This document shows positions 7,546 through 16,308 of a stretch of DNA of 64,000 nt, one piece after another. Source of the DNA: an uncultured Campylobacter sp. (GTDB taxonomy: Bacteria > Campylobacterota > Campylobacteria > Campylobacterales > Campylobacteraceae); assembly GCA_945873855.1 (NCBI GenBank), contig CAMCEN010000009.1, positions 1 through 64,000 on the forward strand, read 5' to 3'. The notes under the pieces are model-generated. The model saw nothing but the letters and a program-made list of their open reading frames with translations, was not told the origin of the DNA and did not search any database. Positions within the stretch are counted from its first letter, which is position 1, and each line of letters starts with the position of its first letter. A program made the position numbers and the translations under genes.

Positions 7546-9255
7546 TTATCCTTGCTTGGCTTGTTCTTGATTTGCGATGGCAGCTGGCTTTATCACGCCT
7601 AGTTGCTCAAGCACAGCATCTCTTGCACCAAAATACACTAGCTTGCCAGCTTGAAGTACGGCGATTTTATCCACTGCTTGAAGCACATTTAGCTTGTGAG
7701 TGATAAGAATAATGGTGGCTTTGCCTTTTATCTCCAAAAGTGAGCTATATAGCGCTTTTTCACCCTCTTCATCCAAGCTTGCGTTTGGCTCGTCTAGCAC
7801 GATGATTTTAGGATTTTTGTATAGAGCTCTTGCTAGGGCTACACGCTGGCGTTGTCCGCCTGAGAGGCTCATGCCACCAGCTCCAAGCTTGGTATCATAG
7901 CCATCTGGCAATCTAAGTATCATCTCGTGGACATTTGCTTTCTTAGCAGCCTCTACTATAGCCTCGCTGTCGATCTCGCCAAATCTAGCGATGTTTTCTG
8001 CTACTGTGCCCTCAAATAGCTCTACATCTTGAGGTACATAACCTACATGCTGGCCTAGAGCGTCGCTATAATACTGATTTATATCAGCACCATCTATGCG
8101 AACTACGCCGTGCGCTAGAGGCCAGATGCCTAGCACGGCGCGAGCTAGAGAGCTTTTTCCAGCTGCGCTTGGGCCTATTAGAGCACACATATCGCCAGCT
8201 TTTAGCTCAAAGCTAATGCCCATTAAACTAGGTGCTTTTGCCCCAGGTGGCACTAGAGTGACAGCCTCGCAAGCGATAGCACCTTGTGGGTGAGGTAGGC
8301 TAAGTTTGTCACGCTCTACTGGGAAATCAGCTAAGAACTTATCAAGACGCTCGTAGCTTTCTCTTGTGTTTTTATACTGTTTCCAGCTAGCAATAAGCAA
8401 ATCAAGTGGCGCAAGCGCTCTACCCATGATGATAGAACCTGCTATCATCATACCTGGTGTTACTTCCATCATCACCACTAGATACGCACCAAGTCCTAGC
8501 ATGAGGCTCTGGCTCATCACACGCATGGTTTTTGAGATATTGGAATATAGCCCAGCTTCTGCGCTTGAGAGGGCGTGAGAGTCTAAAAATGCTTTATGGC
8601 GTTCTTTCCAGTTTTTCTTTAGAGCTTCGTTCATACCCATAGCGTTGATTACTTCGGTGTTGCGAAGGTTCATGTCTATTAGGCGCATGGCAGCGCGGTT
8701 GCTTTCATTTGATTTTTTAAGTCCGTTTTTGGTGGCGTTTTCATTTAGCAATGCAATACCAAATAGCACAATAGCAGATGCTAGCGCAAACCAACCATAA
8801 GCTGGGTGAAATAAAAATAATATCAAAATATAAATAGGCAGCCACGGAGCATCTAAAAAGGCAAAAATTCCGTTTGTACTCATGTATTGTTTGATAGCAT
8901 TTAGATCGCTCATAGCCTGAGAGCTAACACGGCCTGGGTGGCGAGATGAGAGCTTGAAAATCGCATCATACACACGCTCTGAGAGAGTTTTGTCAAGCTG
9001 GGTGGCAAAAACAATGAGAATTCTAGAACGCAAAACCTCAAAAATACCCATCATAACAAACAAAATCATTACAATAAGCGTAAGGAAAAACAGAGTGCTA
9101 AGGCTACGGCTAGTAACAACTCTATCGTAGAGTTGAAGCATATACATAGGTGGGGTTAGCATCAAAATATTTACAAAACAGCTAAAAAATGCCGCATACC
9201 AAATACAGCGTTTTGATTTGGTTATGGCGTCTTTGAGTTCTCCGGGTTTTAGCAT
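7546..9255 (-). CDS. Type I secretion ABC transporter/permease (PrtD/SapD type)
   Basis: 569 aa, matching the PrtD/AprD/SapD subgroup (no C39 peptidase-like domain). The N-terminal membrane domain (about 20-300) carries PPMYMLQLYDRV, a hallmark of this subgroup. The nucleotide-binding domain has Walker A GPSAAGKSS (from residue 361), signature LSGGQRQRVALARAL (about 464), Walker B IIVLDEPNA and H-loop ITHKLN. It energises export of an unprocessed substrate with a C-terminal signal, such as the RTX-like protein at the window start. It is the first gene of the exporter operon; AGGAGA precedes ATG 9255. One palindromic repeat copy lies inside the gene near 9020-9030, read as RSRIL. Confidence 0.94.
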   Translation of the reverse strand: MLKPGELKDAITKSKRCIWYAAFFSCFVNILMLTPPMYMLQLYDRVVTSRSLSTLFFLTLIVMILFVMMGIFEVLRSRILIVFATQLDKTLSERVYDAIFKLSSRHPGRVSSQAMSDLNAIKQYMSTNGIFAFLDAPWLPIYILILFLFHPAYGWFALASAIVLFGIALLNENATKNGLKKSNESNRAAMRLIDMNLRNTEVINAMGMNEALKKNWKERHKAFLDSHALSSAEAGLYSNISKTMRVMSQSLMLGLGAYLVVMMEVTPGMMIAGSIIMGRALAPLDLLIASWKQYKNTRESYERLDKFLADFPVERDKLSLPHPQGAIACEAVTLVPPGAKAPSLMGISFELKAGDMCALIGPSAAGKSSLARAVLGIWPLAHGVVRIDGADINQYYSDALGQHVGYVPQDVELFEGTVAENIARFGEIDSEAIVEAAKKANVHEMILRLPDGYDTKLGAGGMSLSGGQRQRVALARALYKNPKIIVLDEPNASLDEEGEKALYSSLLEIKGKATIILITHKLNVLQAVDKIAVLQAGKLVYFGARDAVLEQLGVIKPAAIANQEQAKQG

Positions 9256-9337
9256 TTATATCTCCTAATAATTAAGCCAAAAATAAGGCTGTGATTATAT
9301 CTAAATAAGTTTAAAATTGAGTAAGATTTTTAAATTT

Positions 9338-10042
9338 TTATTTTTTTATAGCAACAAAAGTGGCAAAATTTCCCCAGCGGAAAATACACTCAAATACGCT
9401 AAATCCAGCCTCAAAGCAAAGTTTTTCATTGTCTTTTGCGCTAAGTGGGATTAACACCGAGCTTAGAGCTTCTTTTTTTTTAGCAATTTCTAGCTTTGAG
9501 TAGCCTTGCGCTTCTTTATACTCTTCGTAAATCTGCGTGATAGCTGTGTTTATGGGCTTTGCGCACTCTAGCTTTTCGCTTAAAATCAGTACTGAGTTTT
9601 TGTGCAAGCTAGAAAAGATTTTTTTCAAAAAATCTGCCCTTAAATGTGGCTTTAAAAACTGCAAGGTGTAGTTTAGGATAACAGCGTCGTTTTGCCCTAG
9701 TTCATTTGTGAGTATGTCGCCTATAATGAGCTTTATTTTTGTGCCATGAGCGAGTGCTTTTTTGCTAGCTAGTTCTATCATAGCAGCACTGCTGTCAATG
9801 CCTACAAGCTCTAAATCATCCCTTTTAGCATGCAATTCTAAAAGCGTGCTAGCAAGCGAGCAGCCAAGGTCAAGCACTCTGGCGTTTTGGCGTAGGGTTT
9901 TTGCTAGTAGCAAGCAAACTAGCTCGCTGCTAACCTTATAAAAAGGCACCGAGCGAGAAATCATATCATCAAATACGCTAGCTACGCTTTCATTAAAGCT
10001 AAACTTCTCATCGCCCCAACGCGTGAATATATCGTCTCTCAC
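9338..10042 (-). CDS. cmoA: Carboxy-S-adenosyl-L-methionine synthase
   Basis: 234 aa class I methyltransferase fold. The CmoA marker FDDMISRSVPFY lies near residues 24-35, followed by the SAM-binding motif VLDLGCSLAST and the acidic strand LVGIDSSAAMI. CmoA makes carboxy-SAM from SAM and prephenate; CmoB then uses it to carboxymethylate hydroxyuridine at the tRNA wobble base. The start is GTG at 10042, overlapping the ribF stop as GTGA, so the gene is coupled to ribF. It is the last gene before the exporter operon promoter region. Confidence 0.9.
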   Translation of the reverse strand: MRDDIFTRWGDEKFSFNESVASVFDDMISRSVPFYKVSSELVCLLLAKTLRQNARVLDLGCSLASTLLELHAKRDDLELVGIDSSAAMIELASKKALAHGTKIKLIIGDILTNELGQNDAVILNYTLQFLKPHLRADFLKKIFSSLHKNSVLILSEKLECAKPINTAITQIYEEYKEAQGYSKLEIAKKKEALSSVLIPLSAKDNEKLCFEAGFSVFECIFRWGNFATFVAIKK

Positions 10043-10914
10043 TGCTCTACCACTCTGGCGTGAGTATCATCCTCTCGCAGTGTAAGATAGCAAGCATCTC
10101 CGGCTGATTTTGCTATTGCGATGTCTTTGGCAATCTGCGCTTTTAGCTCTGCTAGTGAGCCAAACTGAGCATTATCTCTAATGCGTTCTATAAAGCAAAC
10201 TCGCAGTTTTTCTGGTGCTACCTCGATCTGCTCGTCTATCACATGCGTCTCAATGCTGTATTTGCCATCTGTGCTAAGGCGGTTTCCTACAAAACTAACA
10301 GAGCAAAAGGTGTTTTCGCCTATGCGTGTTCGAGTAGCGTATACGCCCTGCGCTGGGGCTAGATAAGGCGTGATATCGAGGTTTAAAGTAGGATAAAGCT
10401 CTTTTTTGCCGATGCCCTGCCCTGCGATGACCTTGGCTTCTATGCTATACTCTCTGCCTAAAAGGCGGTTTGCCCTATATATATCGCCATCTTGTAAAAA
10501 GCGTCTAATCGCTGAGCTGTGAACGCCCATGCCATCAAAGCTAAACTCAGGGATGATGATAACCTCGCCATCAAAAAGGCTTTTTAAGTCGTATTTGTCC
10601 CAGCCTCTGTCTTTGCCAAACTTAAAATCATAGCCTACTACAATGCGCTTCAAGCTTGGAAAATCACGCTTTATAAGGCCGATGAAATAATCACCTCTTA
10701 GGTTTTTTACAGTATCAAGTGGGTAAAAAAAGCAAGGAATTTTAGCAAACTCTTCTCTGCGCCTAGCTGGAGTAAGATTTGCTTTTGGGCTCTCGATCAC
10801 GATGAGTGCGCCATTATCGCCTAGGGCTTCTATTAGTTTGTTGTGCCCTCTGTGAAGTCCATCAAATGAGCCAATAGCCACTGCTTGGACTGATTTTTTC
10901 GCATTATCAGGCAT
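10039..10914 (-). CDS. ribF: Bifunctional riboflavin kinase/FAD synthetase
   Basis: 291 aa. The N-terminal FAD synthetase half shows the nucleotidyltransferase signature AIGSFDGLHRGH. The middle shows VGYDFKFGKDRGW and the SSAIRRFLQDGDI stretch. The C-terminal flavokinase half has PTLNLD (near 182), VYATRTRIG and the STDGKYSIETHVID region. The enzyme converts riboflavin to FMN and FAD. It is followed by cmoA with a 4-nt overlap. The ATG at 10914 has only a weak ribosome-binding site. Confidence 0.92.
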   Translation of the reverse strand: MPDNAKKSVQAVAIGSFDGLHRGHNKLIEALGDNGALIVIESPKANLTPARRREEFAKIPCFFYPLDTVKNLRGDYFIGLIKRDFPSLKRIVVGYDFKFGKDRGWDKYDLKSLFDGEVIIIPEFSFDGMGVHSSAIRRFLQDGDIYRANRLLGREYSIEAKVIAGQGIGKKELYPTLNLDITPYLAPAQGVYATRTRIGENTFCSVSFVGNRLSTDGKYSIETHVIDEQIEVAPEKLRVCFIERIRDNAQFGSLAELKAQIAKDIAIAKSAGDACYLTLREDDTHARVVEQ

Positions 10915-10937
10915 TTTTGTTCTTTGATTATTTTTTA

Positions 10938-11014
10938 ATCTAGAATTCCTAGAAAAATCTAGAAAATCTAGAATTCCTAGGAATTCTAGATTGAAAATAA
11001 ATAGGAATTCTAGC
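10938..11014. repeat. Palindrome cluster between ribF and rpsI
   Basis: Three CTAGAATTCC/GAATTCTAGA copies and one half-site, with spacers AAAAAT and AAAA, fill most of the gap downstream of rpsI. They can fold into several alternative hairpins and may mark the end of the rplM-rpsI transcript. Confidence 0.85.
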
Positions 11015-11050
11015 CCTAAAGTTGCTAAAAATAGCGAGCTTAAAACACTA

Positions 11051-11443
11051 TTAGCGTTTGCTAAATTGTGGTGAGCGGCGTGCTTTGCGGCGACCGAATT
11101 TCTTACGCTCTACAGAGCGAGAGTCGCGAGTTAGCAGACCTGCTGGTTTTAGGCTAGCACGGAATGCTCTATCAAGATTTGATAGTGCTCTTGCGATGCC
11201 GTGGCGAAGTGCTTCAGCTTGAGCTGAGTAGCCGCCACCTAGAGTTTTTGCTGTAATATCGATCAAAGTCTCTTGTTTTGTTACAAGTAGAGGTTGAACT
11301 ACTTTTAGCTTGATAGCCTCGTGGCCACCTAGCCAAGTGTTTAGATCCATGCCATTTACTTCGATTTTGCCCTTGCCTGGCTTGATCCAGACCTTTGCTA
11401 CTGCGCTTTTGCGCTTGCCTGTTGCATATGTAGTCTTTGCCAT
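11051..11443 (-). CDS. rpsI: 30S ribosomal protein S9
   Basis: 130 aa, full length for S9. Starts [20 protein letters not shown], has [19 protein letters not shown] in the middle and the basic tail [17 protein letters not shown], whose last residues reach the decoding P site. It follows rplM by 12 nt with AAAGGAT before ATG 11443, the standard L13-S9 operon. Confidence 0.98.
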   Translation of the reverse strand: MAKTTYATGKRKSAVAKVWIKPGKGKIEVNGMDLNTWLGGHEAIKLKVVQPLLVTKQETLIDITAKTLGGGYSAQAEALRHGIARALSNLDRAFRASLKPAGLLTRDSRSVERKKFGRRKARRSPQFSKR

Positions 11444-11455
11444 TTTTATCCTTTA

Positions 11456-11872
11456 TTATTTGCCAGTTTGGGCAGTGTGCGGATGCTCGCTGCCAGCATA
11501 AACATAGAATTTTTTGATCATTTGCTTACCAAGTTTTGTTTTTGGTAGCATTCCACGCATCGCAAGCTTATAAAGCTTTTCAGGTTTGTTAGCTAGTAGT
11601 TCGCCAAATTTCTCGCTTTTTACTGAGCCAAAGTAGCCTGAGTGGCGGTGGTATAGTTTGTCCTCAGCTTTGTTATTACCAGTAAAAGTAGCTTTGCTAG
11701 CATTTACGATGATAACATTATCGCCACAATCTACATTTGGAGTGTAGCATGGTTTGTGTTTGCCACGAAGCAAAGTAGCTGCTTTAGTTAGCAAGCGTCC
11801 AAAAATCTCGCCCTCAGCATCAAGCACGATCCACTCGCGCTTTACTTCATTTGGCTTTGTGATATTTGTCAT
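11456..11872 (-). CDS. rplM: 50S ribosomal protein L13
   Basis: 138 aa, normal length. Contains REWIVLDAEGEIFGRLLTKA, VDCGDNVIIVNA, HRHSGYFG and the conserved RGMLPKTKLGKQMIKK. It is an early-assembly protein of the large subunit and first gene of the L13-S9 operon. AAAGGC lies upstream of ATG 11872. Confidence 0.98.
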   Translation of the reverse strand: MTNITKPNEVKREWIVLDAEGEIFGRLLTKAATLLRGKHKPCYTPNVDCGDNVIIVNASKATFTGNNKAEDKLYHRHSGYFGSVKSEKFGELLANKPEKLYKLAMRGMLPKTKLGKQMIKKFYVYAGSEHPHTAQTGK

Positions 11873-11910
11873 TTGAAGCCTTTCATGTTTTATTTTTTTT
11901 AAAAAGCGTA

Positions 11911-11916
11911 ATTATA
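11911..11916 (-). promoter_or_regulatory. Probable -10 box of rplM-rpsI
   Basis: Reading the minus strand, TATAAT is followed by TACGC and lies about 40 nt before the rplM start, a normal leader length. It sits in an A/T-rich run with no clear -35, as is usual for sigma70 promoters in this group. Confidence 0.5.
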
Positions 11917-11960
11917 TATATTTAATCTTAAAAGATACTTAAATTAAGCTATATTTTAGC

Positions 11961-12046
11961 TGGGAATTCTAGAATTCTCTCCAGAATTCCCTAACTAGAA
12001 TTCTCTCTAGAATTCCCTAACTAGAATTCTCTCTAGAATTCCCTAA
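11961..12046. repeat. Tandem array of 26-bp palindrome-derived units
   Basis: One diverged copy is followed by two identical 26-bp units (11993-12018 and 12019-12044), each made of CTAGAATTC-TC-TCTAGAATTCCCT. The exact identity of the two units points to recent tandem duplication. The array lies upstream of rplM and directly downstream of the FixH-like gene stop. Confidence 0.9.
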
Positions 12047-12052
12047 GCAGTT

Positions 12053-12592
12053 TTATCTAGCAAAAAACTCGTAGCTGTAAATACCGATTTTTGTGCTATT
12101 TTCATCGCTTGAGTCAATTTTTATTTTTATTTGCCAGCGACCTTTTTTGCTTACTTTAAAAGGCTCGCTTATTAGTCCATTTGCCGCAAATTTTAGCACA
12201 AATGGTGCGTCATACTCGCTAGTATCAGGACGAGTGATAAAAGCATCTATTTTGCCAGTATTTGCCTTTGTTTTTAGCAGTAGCTCAAAGCTAGCATTGC
12301 TATCAGCTACTTTTACTACACGCTTTTTGCGAAGCTTCATCTCTTCTTTTACCTCATATCCATTAGCAAAAAGCAAAAACTCCCCCTTGCCAAATTCTGC
12401 CTCAAAAGCATCATGCGCTGCGTCTATTTCATTTATTTTATCATCTACTTCTTGGTAACTAGAAAACTTGCTATTATCTACATAAACTGGATAGTCCAAA
12501 CACACATATATCGTATATCCGCAGGCAACTATACAAGCGATAATACTAAGCAAAATGCCATAAGGCCAAAAGGTTTTTTTCTCATTTTTCAT
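12053..12592 (-). CDS. FixH-like membrane protein
   Basis: 179 aa. Begins KKTFWPYGILLSI, the usual FixH start, with one membrane helix at about residues 10-32. A periplasmic beta-rich domain (about 90-178) contains a TRPDTSEYD segment and a C-terminal GRWQIKIKID strand, as in FixH/YtkA-like proteins. Known for the family: FixH/CcoH-type proteins help assemble cbb3 oxidases. The cbb3 operon is present at 57.2-60.7 kb, though not adjacent. It overlaps the thiF stop by 11 nt. Family assignment is by pattern only. Confidence 0.7.
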   Translation of the reverse strand: MKNEKKTFWPYGILLSIIACIVACGYTIYVCLDYPVYVDNSKFSSYQEVDDKINEIDAAHDAFEAEFGKGEFLLFANGYEVKEEMKLRKKRVVKVADSNASFELLLKTKANTGKIDAFITRPDTSEYDAPFVLKFAANGLISEPFKVSKKGRWQIKIKIDSSDENSTKIGIYSYEFFAR

Positions 12593-13382
12593 TTTTTGCT
12601 CCGTTTTTTGCTATAAACTCCAAAATAAAGTTTGCTTGCATCATCGCCGCAACCCCAACTCGTGGTGCCATAAGGCCATTTCCTATACTAGCTGCGTCTT
12701 TTAGATCGCCACAGATCCAAACATTGCTAGCAAACTGCGTGATTTTTATCTCCTCACTTCTGCCATATCCTGCTATGCCACTAGCTGCGATGAGAGGTTT
12801 TGATAAAGAGCTTATTATCATCGCTTTACTCTTTGCGTTATCAAAGCACTCAGCTACGATATCACAAGGCGCAAAAATCTCATTTACATTGCTCTCATCA
12901 AGCCAAAGATCCTTAGTCTCCACGCTTACAAAAGGATTGATTAAGGCAATATTTTCTTTTAAGGCAGCTGTTTTTTTAATTCCCAAGTCTTTTAGAAAAT
13001 ACTGCTGGCGATTTAGATTGCTAGCGTCAACCGTGTCAAAATCGCATAAAATCATCCGCCCTACTCCCACACGTGCTAAGGCTATAGCCACAGACGAGCC
13101 AAGCCCACCAAGCCCAGCTATGCCCACGCAAGCATTTTTCAAAGCCTCATTTAGCTCAGGCGTGTTGCGAGAATACATTATCTCACGCAAAAGCTCGCCT
13201 TTTGGGATTTGATTTTTATCCATAAAAATCACGCTGTCGTTTTCATCTAACTCGCAGTCGCTAGTAATAGCAAAACCACGGTAAAGCGTGATAGCATCAT
13301 CACTCACACCAAGCTCAGCTTTTAGCGCAAAGAGGCTCTTGCTCTTACACTCACGCATTTGCGCATTTATTTTTAGACGCAT
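12582..13382 (-). CDS. thiF: ThiF-family adenylyltransferase with N-terminal ThiS-like domain
   Basis: 266 aa. The N-terminal 60 residues look like a ubiquitin/ThiS-like fold without the Gly-Gly tail. The E1-like domain follows, with VGIAGLGGLGSSVAIALARVG (nucleotide binding) and DFDTVDASNLNRQQYF. ThiF activates the sulfur carrier ThiS by adenylation for thiazole synthesis. The two Cys pairs that bind zinc in many E1-like enzymes are not evident. No thiS, thiG or thiH lies next to it in the window, so the ThiF rather than MoeB role rests on the ThiS-like N-terminus. AAAAGGAT precedes ATG 13382. Confidence 0.82.
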   Translation of the reverse strand: MRLKINAQMRECKSKSLFALKAELGVSDDAITLYRGFAITSDCELDENDSVIFMDKNQIPKGELLREIMYSRNTPELNEALKNACVGIAGLGGLGSSVAIALARVGVGRMILCDFDTVDASNLNRQQYFLKDLGIKKTAALKENIALINPFVSVETKDLWLDESNVNEIFAPCDIVAECFDNAKSKAMIISSLSKPLIAASGIAGYGRSEEIKITQFASNVWICGDLKDAASIGNGLMAPRVGVAAMMQANFILEFIAKNGAKNEK

Positions 13383-13417
13383 TTTTATCCTTTTTGACTG
13401 ATTATAGCTAGTATTTG

Positions 13418-14062
13418 TTAATGATTTTTTAGCGCAAACTCCACTGCTGCTAGCGTATCAGCAAAGACATAATCGCAATGCTCTTTTAAATCTTTTTCTT
13501 TTCCATAGCCACAAAGCACGCCAAAAGCCATTGCGCCAGCGGCTTTTGCACTAAGGGCATCCATTATTGTATCGCCTATCATAAGAGCAGTTTTTGGCTC
13601 TTCGCCTAGCGTTAGCAAGGCTTTTTGCACCGGTTCTTTATCAGGTTTGGGGCGCTCTACATCATCTCTGCCGATTATAGTATCAAAATAATCTCCAACG
13701 CCAAGATGCTCTAAGAGAATTCTAGAATATTTGCTTGTTTTTGTAGTAACCGCAGCGATTTTTGCGCCAGTATTTTTAGCTAGAAGCAAGGCTTCATCAC
13801 AGTCTGCTTTTAGCGTGGTGCCTGCTAAGTAGCTTTTAGCATAGCTTTCTTTGTAAGCTTTGATGATAGCAGGGATTTGATCATCACTTACCCCAAGTCT
13901 AGCAAACATAAAATCAAGTGGATAACCGATGAGTTCTAATATAAGCTCTCTGCTAGGGCTAGGCAAACCAAGAGCCTGGGAAGCATCGCAAAAGCCCTGA
14001 ACTATGGGCCCCGTACTGTCAATTAGCGTGCCATCAAGGTCAAATAAAAATGCTTTTATCAT
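13418..14062 (-). CDS. HAD-superfamily hydrolase, phosphoglycolate-phosphatase-like
   Basis: 214 aa. HAD motif I is FLFDLDGTLIDS (residues 5-16), motif II is AAVTTK, motif III is the Lys in RPKPDKEP and motif IV is MIGDTIMDA. A four-helix cap after motif I fits the Gph/PpaX subgroup. Substrate uncertain: phosphoglycolate or pyrophosphate are the usual candidates. The start overlaps the mscS stop as ATGA. A partial palindrome is in frame near 13715-13728 (read SRILLEH). Confidence 0.85.
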   Translation of the reverse strand: MIKAFLFDLDGTLIDSTGPIVQGFCDASQALGLPSPSRELILELIGYPLDFMFARLGVSDDQIPAIIKAYKESYAKSYLAGTTLKADCDEALLLAKNTGAKIAAVTTKTSKYSRILLEHLGVGDYFDTIIGRDDVERPKPDKEPVQKALLTLGEEPKTALMIGDTIMDALSAKAAGAMAFGVLCGYGKEKDLKEHCDYVFADTLAAVEFALKNH

Positions 14063-14961
14063 TGTGGTAAGGCTGTGGTTTTGCCGGGTAAAATAGGTGC
14101 TGATGATGTACTGCCATCTTGGGCGTGATACACAACTTGTGGGAAAGGTATGTTAATGCCATTTTTATCAAAGGTGTTTTTGATCTCTTCATTTAGCCCA
14201 AAGTAAGCATCCCAGTAGTTTGGTGTGCGAACCCAGCAGCGAACGGTAAGGTTTATGCTAGAATCAGCAAACTCCAAAACGCCCACGAAAGGATCAGCTG
14301 GAGCTTCTGGGGCTCTTAGCACGGCTGGGTTTGCGTCTGCGGTTTGTATGATTAGCTCTCTTACTTTTTTGATATCTTCACTGTATTCTATACCAAAGAC
14401 AAGGTCTACCCGACGGAATTCTTGAAGCGAATAGTTTATTATGCGGTTTGCGATTACTTGCGAGTTTGGCATGATTATCGTGCGGTTATCTGAGGTGTGG
14501 ATTAGCGTGCTAAATAGATTTATCTCGCCAGCCCGACCACTAACGCCGTTTATTTCTATAAAATCGCCTAGCTTAAATGGACGGAAGAATATTATCAGCA
14601 CGCCTGCGCCTATGTTGCCAAAGGTGTCTTTAAAGCTCATACCGATGGCTAAGCCCACCGCACCAAGCACAGCTACAAAGCTTGTGGTTTCAATTCCTAG
14701 ATTTGAAAGTGCTGCAAGCACCACGAAAATAAACAGTAAGGTTTTTATTATATTTAGCAAAAAGCCTGCTAACATAGGGTCAATTTTAATTTTTGAAATA
14801 ATTTTTTCTAATATAAATGAAAACTTGTTAATTATCCATTTACCGACAAAAAATATCAGCAAAGATACGACAAATCTAATTGCATATTTGCCACAAAGCA
14901 TGGCAAAACCGATATAATCAAAGTTTTTAAGAGATATAATCTCTAAGCCTAATTGTTCCAC
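14059..14961 (-). CDS. Small-conductance mechanosensitive channel, MscS family
   Basis: 300 aa, close to E. coli MscS. Three membrane helices fill about residues 15-115. The pore-lining TM3 is LGAVGLAIGMSFKDTFGNIG, followed by the beta domain GDFIEINGVSGRAGEIN and IIMPNSQVIANRIINYS. It opens on osmotic downshock. The start is GTG 14961 with AAAAAGGT upstream. It is co-transcribed with the HAD gene (4-nt overlap). Confidence 0.93.
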   Translation of the reverse strand: MEQLGLEIISLKNFDYIGFAMLCGKYAIRFVVSLLIFFVGKWIINKFSFILEKIISKIKIDPMLAGFLLNIIKTLLFIFVVLAALSNLGIETTSFVAVLGAVGLAIGMSFKDTFGNIGAGVLIIFFRPFKLGDFIEINGVSGRAGEINLFSTLIHTSDNRTIIMPNSQVIANRIINYSLQEFRRVDLVFGIEYSEDIKKVRELIIQTADANPAVLRAPEAPADPFVGVLEFADSSINLTVRCWVRTPNYWDAYFGLNEEIKNTFDKNGINIPFPQVVYHAQDGSTSSAPILPGKTTALPQ

Positions 14962-14989
14962 TTTTTTACCTTTTTAATCTTAAAATATA

Positions 14990-15137
14990 GGGAATTCTAG
15001 AATTCTCTAGTGCTCTAGAATTCTAGAATTCCTACAAATCTAGAATTCTCTAGTGCTCTAGAATTCTATAAATCTAGAATTCCTGCAAATCTAGAATTCT
15101 CTAGTGCTCTAGAATTCTAGAATTCTAGAATTCCTAC
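14990..15137. repeat. Dense palindrome array
   Basis: About 150 bp made almost wholly of GAATTCTAGAATTC and CTAGAATTCTCTAGTGCTCTAGAATTC-type units joined by CTACAAAT/CTGCAAAT links. A longer unit ending in CTAGTGCTCTAGAATTCTA occurs three times. It sits upstream of mscS and downstream of the OmpA gene terminator. Confidence 0.92.
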
Positions 15138-15141
15138 AAAT

Positions 15142-15174
15142 AAAAAAAAGCCCTAGCAAATTGCTAGGGCTTTG
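15142..15174 (-). terminator. Rho-independent terminator of the OmpA-family gene
   Basis: AAAGCCCTAGCAA pairs with TTGCTAGGGCTTT at 15147-15173. Read on the minus strand it is followed by eight U residues. It lies about 40 nt after the stop of the OmpA-family gene. Confidence 0.9.
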
Positions 15175-15211
15175 TCTTTGGGCAAAAGCCCAGCGCTTAA
15201 TTCAGCAAAGA

Positions 15212-16207
15212 TTATTTGCGGAATCTTGCATCAACACGGCGGTTTTTAGCACGACCTTCTTTTGTAGCATTGTCAGCGATTGGTTGAGTTTTACCATAGC
15301 CTACAGTGCTGATGCGGTTAGCTGCTACACCATTTTTCATAAGCACTTTTGCAACAGCAGCTGCTCTGCGCTCTGAAAGGCCTTGGTTATACTTATCTGA
15401 ACCAACGCTATCAGTGTGACCCTCTAGGATAACTGTGTAATCAGGGTTAGCTATTAGTAGGTCTGATACTTCTTTGATTTTCTCAGCATAAGCAGTAGTT
15501 ATCTCTGTACTGTCAAATGCAAATAGAACACCAAGGTCTAAGCGGATAACTTTCTCACAACCCCACTCATCAACAACATGACCTTTTGGAGTGCCTGGGC
15601 AGCGATCTACATTGTCTAGTACGCCATCGCCGTCCTCATCGCCGATCACAGGGGCAGGAGCTGGCAAAGCCTCATATCTCTCGCCAAGACCAAAGCCTAG
15701 ACCTAGAGTATAAAGCTCTTTACCTTTACCATGGCGGAAGCCGATAAGCTCTCTAGCTTCTAGTTTAAGAGCTACACGCTCAGTTAGGTTAAAGCGAAGA
15801 CCTAGACCAGCTTGAGCAAAGCCACCTTTTTCAACTTTGTCGTTTGATTTATGGCTGAAGTGTTGATAACCAGCACCAACTAAGCCATAGATACCGAAAG
15901 TATCGTTGATTTGCCAGATTTTTACAAGGTCAAGGTAGCCTCTAAAAATATTTGTTTTGTCTTTTTTGCCAAAATCATAGCCGTTATCTTTGTATTTTAC
16001 GCTTGGAGCAAACTCAGCACCAAGTTCGATTTGGCTTAGCCATGGTAGGTCAAGATTTCTAGCGATTCTAGCACCAAAGAATCCTTCGTCTTTGATGCCT
16101 TGTTTGTGTGGGGTACCGTAGCCTATAAGTGGAGTAAGCTCGTAGTCATATTTACTAGCACCAAATAGTAAGCTAGCAGCACACAGTGCGATTGCAACTT
16201 TTTTCAT
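15212..16207 (-). CDS. OmpA-family outer-membrane protein, CadF-like
   Basis: 331 aa with a signal peptide (1-16, ending LLFGA). An N-terminal eight-stranded barrel (about 20-180) contains YDYELTPLIGYG, GIYGLVGAGYQHFS and LGLRFNLTERVALKLE. A thrombospondin-3-like calcium linker DEDGDGVLDNVDRCPGTP lies at about 190-207. The C-terminal peptidoglycan-binding OmpA domain carries ILEGHTDSVGSDKYNQGLSE and AKNRRVDARF. The layout and several stretches match CadF, the fibronectin-binding protein of C. jejuni. Adhesin function is inferred; wall anchoring is well supported. AAGGAGA precedes ATG 16207. Confidence 0.9.
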   Translation of the reverse strand: MKKVAIALCAASLLFGASKYDYELTPLIGYGTPHKQGIKDEGFFGARIARNLDLPWLSQIELGAEFAPSVKYKDNGYDFGKKDKTNIFRGYLDLVKIWQINDTFGIYGLVGAGYQHFSHKSNDKVEKGGFAQAGLGLRFNLTERVALKLEARELIGFRHGKGKELYTLGLGFGLGERYEALPAPAPVIGDEDGDGVLDNVDRCPGTPKGHVVDEWGCEKVIRLDLGVLFAFDSTEITTAYAEKIKEVSDLLIANPDYTVILEGHTDSVGSDKYNQGLSERRAAAVAKVLMKNGVAANRISTVGYGKTQPIADNATKEGRAKNRRVDARFRK

Positions 16208-16242
16208 TTCTGTCTCCTTAAAATAGAAATTTATAGGGCGCT

Positions 16243-16248
16243 ATTCTA
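16243..16248 (-). promoter_or_regulatory. Probable -10 box of the OmpA-family gene
   Basis: On the minus strand, TAGAAT follows GC and lies about 36 nt upstream of the start codon. TAGAAT is one base from TATAAT and recurs in the same position upstream of ybaB (43275-43280). Confidence 0.4.
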
Positions 16249-16308
16249 GCTTTTTTAAACTGATAAAAAGTTTAAAGAATTTAAAAATATCTATTTACTT
16301 TAACTTTA

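Noticed and set aside
12724-13212. 162-codon frame opposite thiF, and similar frames opposite mscS, mlaC and modE
   Set aside because: Antisense shadows of confidently identified genes.
14990-15137. Possible CRISPR array
   Set aside because: Units vary in length and orientation and have no unique spacers of constant size; no cas genes are present.
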